Shown piece after piece: positions 5,210-7,632 of a DNA stretch of 7,632 nt. The stretch lies in NCBI GenBank assembly GCA_023415845.1, contig JAEZJB010000119.1, forward strand, positions 1-7,632. Direction: 5' to 3'. A program made the translations under genes and the position numbers. Numbering within the stretch: the first letter of the stretch is position 1; each line of letters opens with the position of its first letter. The notes below the pieces were generated by a model. The model had not been told where the DNA came from, ran no database searches, and saw nothing but the letters and a program-made list of their open reading frames with translations. Source of the DNA: Chloroflexota bacterium (GTDB lineage: Bacteria > Chloroflexota > Chloroflexia > Thermomicrobiales > UBA6265).

Positions 5210-6211
5210 TTATTCGATTCGTTCCCCGACGGGCACACCTGCCACCGGGCTCGAGGGCTGCGCAGCCTCATGGCGCGGCATCCGGCCAGCCAGGTAGGCT
5301 GCCCGCCCGGCATCCACCCCGAGCCGCATCGCCGTTGCCATCCGTACTGGATCCGTCGCCCGGGCCACCGCCGTGTTCACCAGCACCGCCGAGGCGCCAA
5401 GCTCCATCGCCAGCGCGGCATCCGATGCCGTGCCGATTCCTGCATCCACCACCACCGGCACTGTCACCGCGTCGACGATCCGCTTGATGCTGACCCAATC
5501 CTGCATGCCCTGGCCGGACCCGATTGGCGACGCCAGCGGCATGACCGTCGCTGCGCCCGCCTCTTCCAGCCGGATCGCCGCAACCAGATCAGGCGAGGTA
5601 TAGGGCAGCACCACGAAACCGTCTTCGACCAGGATCTTCGTCGCCTCAATCGTTCCGGCAACGTCCGGCCACAACGTGGTTTGGTCCCCGATGACTTCCA
5701 GTTTGATCCAGTTGGTTCCGGTCGCCGCTCTCGCCAGGTGGGCCATTCGCACGGCATCACCCACCGTATAGGCTCCCGCCGTGTTCGGCAGCAGGCGATA
5801 TCGATTCAGGTCAAGCGAGTCCAGAATGCCAGGCTCACCATTCGATGTCCCGTCGAGATCCATGAACCGGATGGCCACCGTCACCATCTCGGTCCCTGAT
5901 GCATCCAGCGCCGCAACCATCGACTCGCGAGTGGGGTATTTGCCGGTACCGAGAAACAGGCGGGAACGGAAGGCTTCTCCGGCAATCGTCAGGGTGTCGG
6001 CCATATGGTCACCTCCGGAAACTGCTCGCACGATATCCACGTCGTCACCTTCTTTCAGTTCACGGTCGGTCCAGCCAGAGCGGGGAATGATCTTGCCATT
6101 GACCGCCACCACCACCGACTTTTCGGCCAGCGTCTTTCCCTCGAGCAGATCCGCAATGGTGCGCACTGTTGGCTCGGCAACATGCGGTTTCCGGTTGACG
6201 GTGAGGTTCAT
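5210..6211 (-). CDS. thiS-thiG: Sulfur carrier ThiS fused in frame to thiazole synthase ThiG
   Basis: One 333-residue open frame holds two thiamine-thiazole proteins. Residues 1-67 are a complete ThiS (beta-grasp sulfur carrier) with VVVAVNGKIIPRSGW, then EGDDVDIVRAVSGG ending in the diagnostic Gly66-Gly67. ThiG begins with Met70 (ADTLTIAGEAFRSRLFLGTG) and continues to residue 333. It has LLPNTAGAYT, the Schiff-base lysine Lys170 in WIKLEVIGD (equivalent to Lys96 of B. subtilis ThiG by motif), PLASPIGSGQG, VVDAGIGTASDAALAMELGA and VNTAVARATDPVRMA. ThiG builds the thiazole phosphate from deoxyxylulose phosphate, dehydroglycine and the sulfur on the ThiS thiocarboxylate. Only Asp-His separates Gly-Gly from Met70, with no stop and no linker, so the normally free ThiS tail is buried in the chain. 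The ATG at 6211 overlaps the tenI stop (ATGA). The ThiG part (264 residues) has normal length, arguing that both domains are functional. Confidence 0.93.
   Translation of the reverse strand: MNLTVNRKPHVAEPTVRTIADLLEGKTLAEKSVVVAVNGKIIPRSGWTDRELKEGDDVDIVRAVSGGDHMADTLTIAGEAFRSRLFLGTGKYPTRESMVAALDASGTEMVTVAIRFMDLDGTSNGEPGILDSLDLNRYRLLPNTAGAYTVGDAVRMAHLARAATGTNWIKLEVIGDQTTLWPDVAGTIEATKILVEDGFVVLPYTSPDLVAAIRLEEAGAATVMPLASPIGSGQGMQDWVSIKRIVDAVTVPVVVDAGIGTASDAALAMELGASAVLVNTAVARATDPVRMATAMRLGVDAGRAAYLAGRMPRHEAAQPSSPVAGVPVGERIE
6002..6016 (-). promoter_or_regulatory. Internal ribosome binding site and start for separate ThiG
   Basis: The Gly-Gly codons of ThiS followed by GA read GGAGGTGA (6016-6009), an 8-base perfect match to the 16S anti-Shine-Dalgarno sequence. 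The ThiG-initiating ATG is at 6004-6002, seven bases after GGAGG, the ideal spacing. ThiG is therefore likely also made as a separate protein from this start, whatever happens at the fusion. The same bases place a TGA (6011-6009) in the -1 frame directly after the second glycine codon. Confidence 0.7.
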
Positions 6212-6867
6212 CGTCGTGCCTTTCGTGGTTCCAGTGGTTGCAGTGGTACTCGGGGTGCCACCGGGCTGCCAGCAATGGCGTCGAGCAGATGGCGGGTGGC
6301 CAGTGCCGGGTCTTTCTGGTCGGCAATTGCCGACATCACCACCACCCCGGCGCAGCCAGTCGCCAGCACCTCGCCGACGTTCGCGAGCGTGATCCCGCCA
6401 ATTGCCAGCACGGGAATCGTGAGTCGTTCGACGATCTCTGCCAGCGCATCGAGTCCGCGCCCCGGTTCGTCAGGATGTGACTGGGTAGGGAATACGTGTC
6501 CGAAAGTGACATAATCGGCACCGATGGTGTCGGCTTCCACGGCTTCATCAAACGAGTGGACCGAAATCCCGATCCGCTCGAACCGTCCAAAAGGGGGAAT
6601 TCCCTCCAGCGAACTGGCCGGGAGGTGAAGCCAGGGCATCGCAAAGGTTCCCGCTACGCCCGGCTGGCCGTTGATTGCCACTCTGGTGCGGAGCAGGTGG
6701 TCGTCCTTCTTGAGCGCCTGTAACGCAGCCCGAATCGATGTGGCTTCGTCTCTGAGCTGTACGGAATCGACACCTGCGTCCAGAGCCGCTACCACGGTCG
6801 GCAGCGATCGATCGAGCGGACGTAGCCGCTGGGAAACGTATTGCAGGTGAGCTGGTGGGTGGGGCAT
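6208..6867 (-). CDS. tenI: Thiazole tautomerase TenI (ThiE-like fold)
   Basis: This 219-residue TIM-barrel protein of the ThiE/TenI family best fits TenI, which converts the thiazole phosphate product of ThiG to its aromatic tautomer. TenI-type features are SVHSFDEAVEA (102-112) and GADYVTFGHVFPTQ (116-129). The latter contains His124, which aligns with catalytic His122 of B. subtilis TenI, where ThiE enzymes have GPIF/GPVF. The ThiE metal-binding NDR.D and GQ.D motifs are replaced by AINGQPGVAG (64-73) and HLPASSLE (81-88). The phosphate-binding IPVLAIGGIT (151-160) and AGVVVMSAI (173-181) are kept. The start is ATG at 6867, with CAGGAA upstream; an upstream ATG at 6972 would lie inside the riboswitch. 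The stop overlaps thiS by four bases, implying translational coupling. Automated pipelines could label it thiE; dual activity is not excluded. Confidence 0.82.
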   Translation of the reverse strand: MPHPPAHLQYVSQRLRPLDRSLPTVVAALDAGVDSVQLRDEATSIRAALQALKKDDHLLRTRVAINGQPGVAGTFAMPWLHLPASSLEGIPPFGRFERIGISVHSFDEAVEADTIGADYVTFGHVFPTQSHPDEPGRGLDALAEIVERLTIPVLAIGGITLANVGEVLATGCAGVVVMSAIADQKDPALATRHLLDAIAGSPVAPRVPLQPLEPRKARR

Positions 6868-6882
6868 GGCACTCGCTTCCTG

Positions 6883-6924
6883 AAATGGAAAACGTCGCGG
6901 TTCCTGATACGGAACGACGCGACG
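6883..6924 (-). terminator. Intrinsic terminator in the thi leader (riboswitch expression platform)
   Basis: Read on the minus strand, CGTCGCG (6924-6918) pairs with CGCGACG (6899-6893). An inner stem GTTCC/GGAAC (6915-6911 with 6904-6900) closes a six-base loop, with a two-base bulge between the stems. The hairpin is followed at once by TTTTCCATTT (6892-6883). It sits between the TPP aptamer and tenI, so TPP binding probably stops transcription here. The CGCGG at the 3' side of aptamer helix P1 is complementary to CCGCG in the 3' arm of this hairpin, a possible short antiterminator pairing; that pairing is inference. Confidence 0.75.
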
Positions 6925-6949
6925 CATGGGTGCCACCACCGTATGCTTC

Positions 6950-7029
6950 CGCGCCTTCCTCCGCCGGTACAAACCGGATCAGGTCCCAAGGGTCTCATCT
7001 CAGCCCACAAGGTGGGCACCCCTGGCGCG
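6950..7029 (-). promoter_or_regulatory. TPP riboswitch (THI element) aptamer
   Basis: All THI-box landmarks occur in order on the minus strand: AGGGGTGCC, GGCTGAGA, ACCCTT, ACCTGATC and CCGGTTTGTACCGGCG. Helices can be drawn: P1 CGCGCC (7029-7024) with GGCGCG (6955-6950); P2 AGGGGT with ACCCTT; P3 GCCCAC with GTGGGC around a three-base loop; and P5 CCGGT with ACCGG around TTGT. The CTGAGA segment is the part that recognises the pyrimidine of thiamine pyrophosphate. The aptamer lies 82 bases upstream of tenI with an intrinsic terminator between, so the thiazole genes should be shut off when TPP is plentiful. Confidence 0.95.
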
Positions 7030-7042
7030 ATGTTCTGCCTGT

Positions 7043-7051
7043 ATCCTACCA
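7043..7051 (-). promoter_or_regulatory. Probable extended -10 promoter of the thi operon
   Basis: On the minus strand TGGTAGGAT has an extended -10 TGN followed by TAGGAT (four of six consensus bases). It would place the transcription start at about 7036, a few bases before the first helix of the TPP aptamer. No good -35 is seen 17 bases upstream, as tolerated by extended -10 promoters. Confidence 0.45.
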
Positions 7052-7101
7052 GAGCCCAAATGACTTCGCATGAGATTGTGCACGCGATGACAGGTTGGTT
7101 C

Positions 7102-7130
7102 TGGTCAGGAAACCGAACTACCCATATGAT
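7102..7130 (+). promoter_or_regulatory. Sigma70-like promoter for the XRE regulator
   Basis: TGGTCA (7102-7107, four of six -35 bases), a 17-base spacer and TATGAT (7125-7130, five of six -10 bases) point rightward. The start of transcription would be near 7137, leaving a leader of about 64 bases before the TTG start codon. A small dyad, GGTT (7097-7100) and AACC (7111-7114) with a 10-base spacer, brackets the -35 and could be an autoregulatory site; that is weak. Confidence 0.5.
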
Positions 7131-7200
7131 GACGGGCGAAAAACTGAAGTACGGGTTAAGCTAAACAGGCGCGGCTGATAACGAAACGGATTGGGACACA

Positions 7201-7593
7201 TTGGTAACTGGCGGACGTGTACGACAACGAATCGGCCCGACTCTCCGTGTCATGCGGTTGCGACGGGGTCTCTCTCTCAATGAATTGGCGGAGCGGGCGG
7301 AAATTTCTCCCTCCCACCTCAGCCGGATCGAACGCGGTCTGACTGTGCCGTCTTACGATGTGCTTGACAATATCGCGACGGCACTTGGTTCTGACCTCAC
7401 CTCGCTGCGTTCGCGCGAAAAGTCGGCCCGCGCGGTCGACGAGGATCTTCGCGGCTGGTTTGATACCTATGGGTTGCCGGCCGATGCTCAGGAAGAACTC
7501 CTGAACCTTAGCCACGAGACGCGCTCGGCGCTTGCTGAGCTCATCTCCTCGGTGGCGGGGGCAGAAGCCGACGACGAAGAGGCAGCCGATTAG
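7201..7593 (+). CDS. XRE-family helix-turn-helix transcriptional regulator
   Basis: This 130-residue DNA-binding protein has a Cro/CI-type helix-turn-helix domain spanning about 10-65: IGPTLRVMRLRRGLSLNELA, then SPSHLSRIERGLTVPSYDVL and IATALGSDL. The second half (about 75-130) is charged and helical, ends in an acidic tail (AEADDEEAAD) and may serve for dimerisation; I see no known ligand domain. The start is TTG at 7201. A later ATG at 7252 would cut away helix 1, and no ATG or GTG occurs between the upstream in-frame stop (7162) and 7201. The Shine-Dalgarno match is weak (CGGA, 10 bases upstream), suggesting low expression. It is divergent from the thi operon but the target is unknown; local autoregulation is the usual pattern. 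No gene is recognisable in the remaining 39 bases to the right edge. Confidence 0.85.
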   Translation: MVTGGRVRQRIGPTLRVMRLRRGLSLNELAERAEISPSHLSRIERGLTVPSYDVLDNIATALGSDLTSLRSREKSARAVDEDLRGWFDTYGLPADAQEELLNLSHETRSALAELISSVAGAEADDEEAAD

Positions 7594-7632
7594 GCGACGG
7601 CGTCAGGCTGGCGAGGCGACGGACCCGGAAGC

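Noticed and set aside
4799..5899. 366-codon plus-strand open frame
   Set aside because: It crosses the PHA-family gene, an intergenic gap and thiG on the opposite strand; its composition is Arg/His-rich and no motif is visible.
6208..6867. Annotation as thiE
   Set aside because: The ThiE metal-binding motifs are absent, while the TenI GHVF histidine and SVHS motif are present.
6868..6972. Upstream ATG (6972) as the tenI start
   Set aside because: Translation would begin inside the TPP aptamer and run through the terminator hairpin; the extra 35 residues are basic and not family-like.
7126..7164. 12-codon open frame with two ATGs in the thi/XRE intergenic region
   Set aside because: Its ATG lies inside the predicted -10 element of the XRE promoter and it has no ribosome binding site.
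1..7632. CRISPR arrays, insertion sequences, tRNA or rRNA genes, prophage or defence modules
   Set aside because: No regularly spaced repeats, terminal inverted repeats with a transposase, structural RNA signatures or related protein motifs are visible; the content is ordinary metabolic and housekeeping genes.

Overview
The window is GC-rich, gene-dense bacterial chromosome with housekeeping gene content and no sign of mobile DNA, CRISPR, tRNA or rRNA. GTG and TTG starts, short intergenic gaps and the gene set (TPP-riboswitch-controlled tenI-thiSG, a PHA-granule-family protein, an S10 carboxypeptidase, a zinc-ribbon/J-domain protein) suggest a free-living GC-rich bacterium. Chloroflexota (Thermomicrobia-like) is a guess; the sequence alone does not fix the taxon.

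Layout, left to right. Positions 1-934 (minus strand): the first 62 codons of a secreted protein running off the left edge, preceded upstream by a zinc-ribbon/J-domain protein. A divergent intergenic region (935-1066) with a 10-bp direct repeat separates these from a plus-strand pair at 1067-3229. That pair is a nicotinamidase-like cysteine hydrolase and a nicotinate phosphoribosyltransferase, which together would turn nicotinamide into nicotinate mononucleotide (Preiss-Handler NAD salvage). A 16-bp perfect hairpin at 3247-3284 serves as a terminator between converging transcripts.

Positions 3310-5119 (minus strand): a small polyhydroxyalkanoate-system-family protein followed 40 bp later by a serine carypeptidase-like (S10, serine carboxypeptidase) enzyme with no visible signal peptide. 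Positions 5210-7048 (minus strand): a thiamine-thiazole transcription unit. In transcription order it has an extended -10 promoter, a complete TPP aptamer, an intrinsic terminator, tenI (thiazole tautomerase) and, overlapping by ATGA, one open reading frame encoding ThiS joined directly to ThiG. Diverging from it at the right edge is a TTG-initiated XRE-type helix-turn-helix regulator with its own good sigma70-like promoter.

The most unusual feature is the ThiS-ThiG junction. The Gly-Gly tail of ThiS, which must be a free C-terminus to be adenylated and thiocarboxylated, is followed directly by Asp-His-Met and then ThiG, with no stop codon and no linker. The Gly-Gly codons also form a near-ideal Shine-Dalgarno sequence for the ThiG methionine, and a UGA lies immediately after Gly-Gly in the -1 frame. 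No thiF, thiO, thiH, thiC, thiD or thiE is visible, so the rest of the pathway must be encoded elsewhere.
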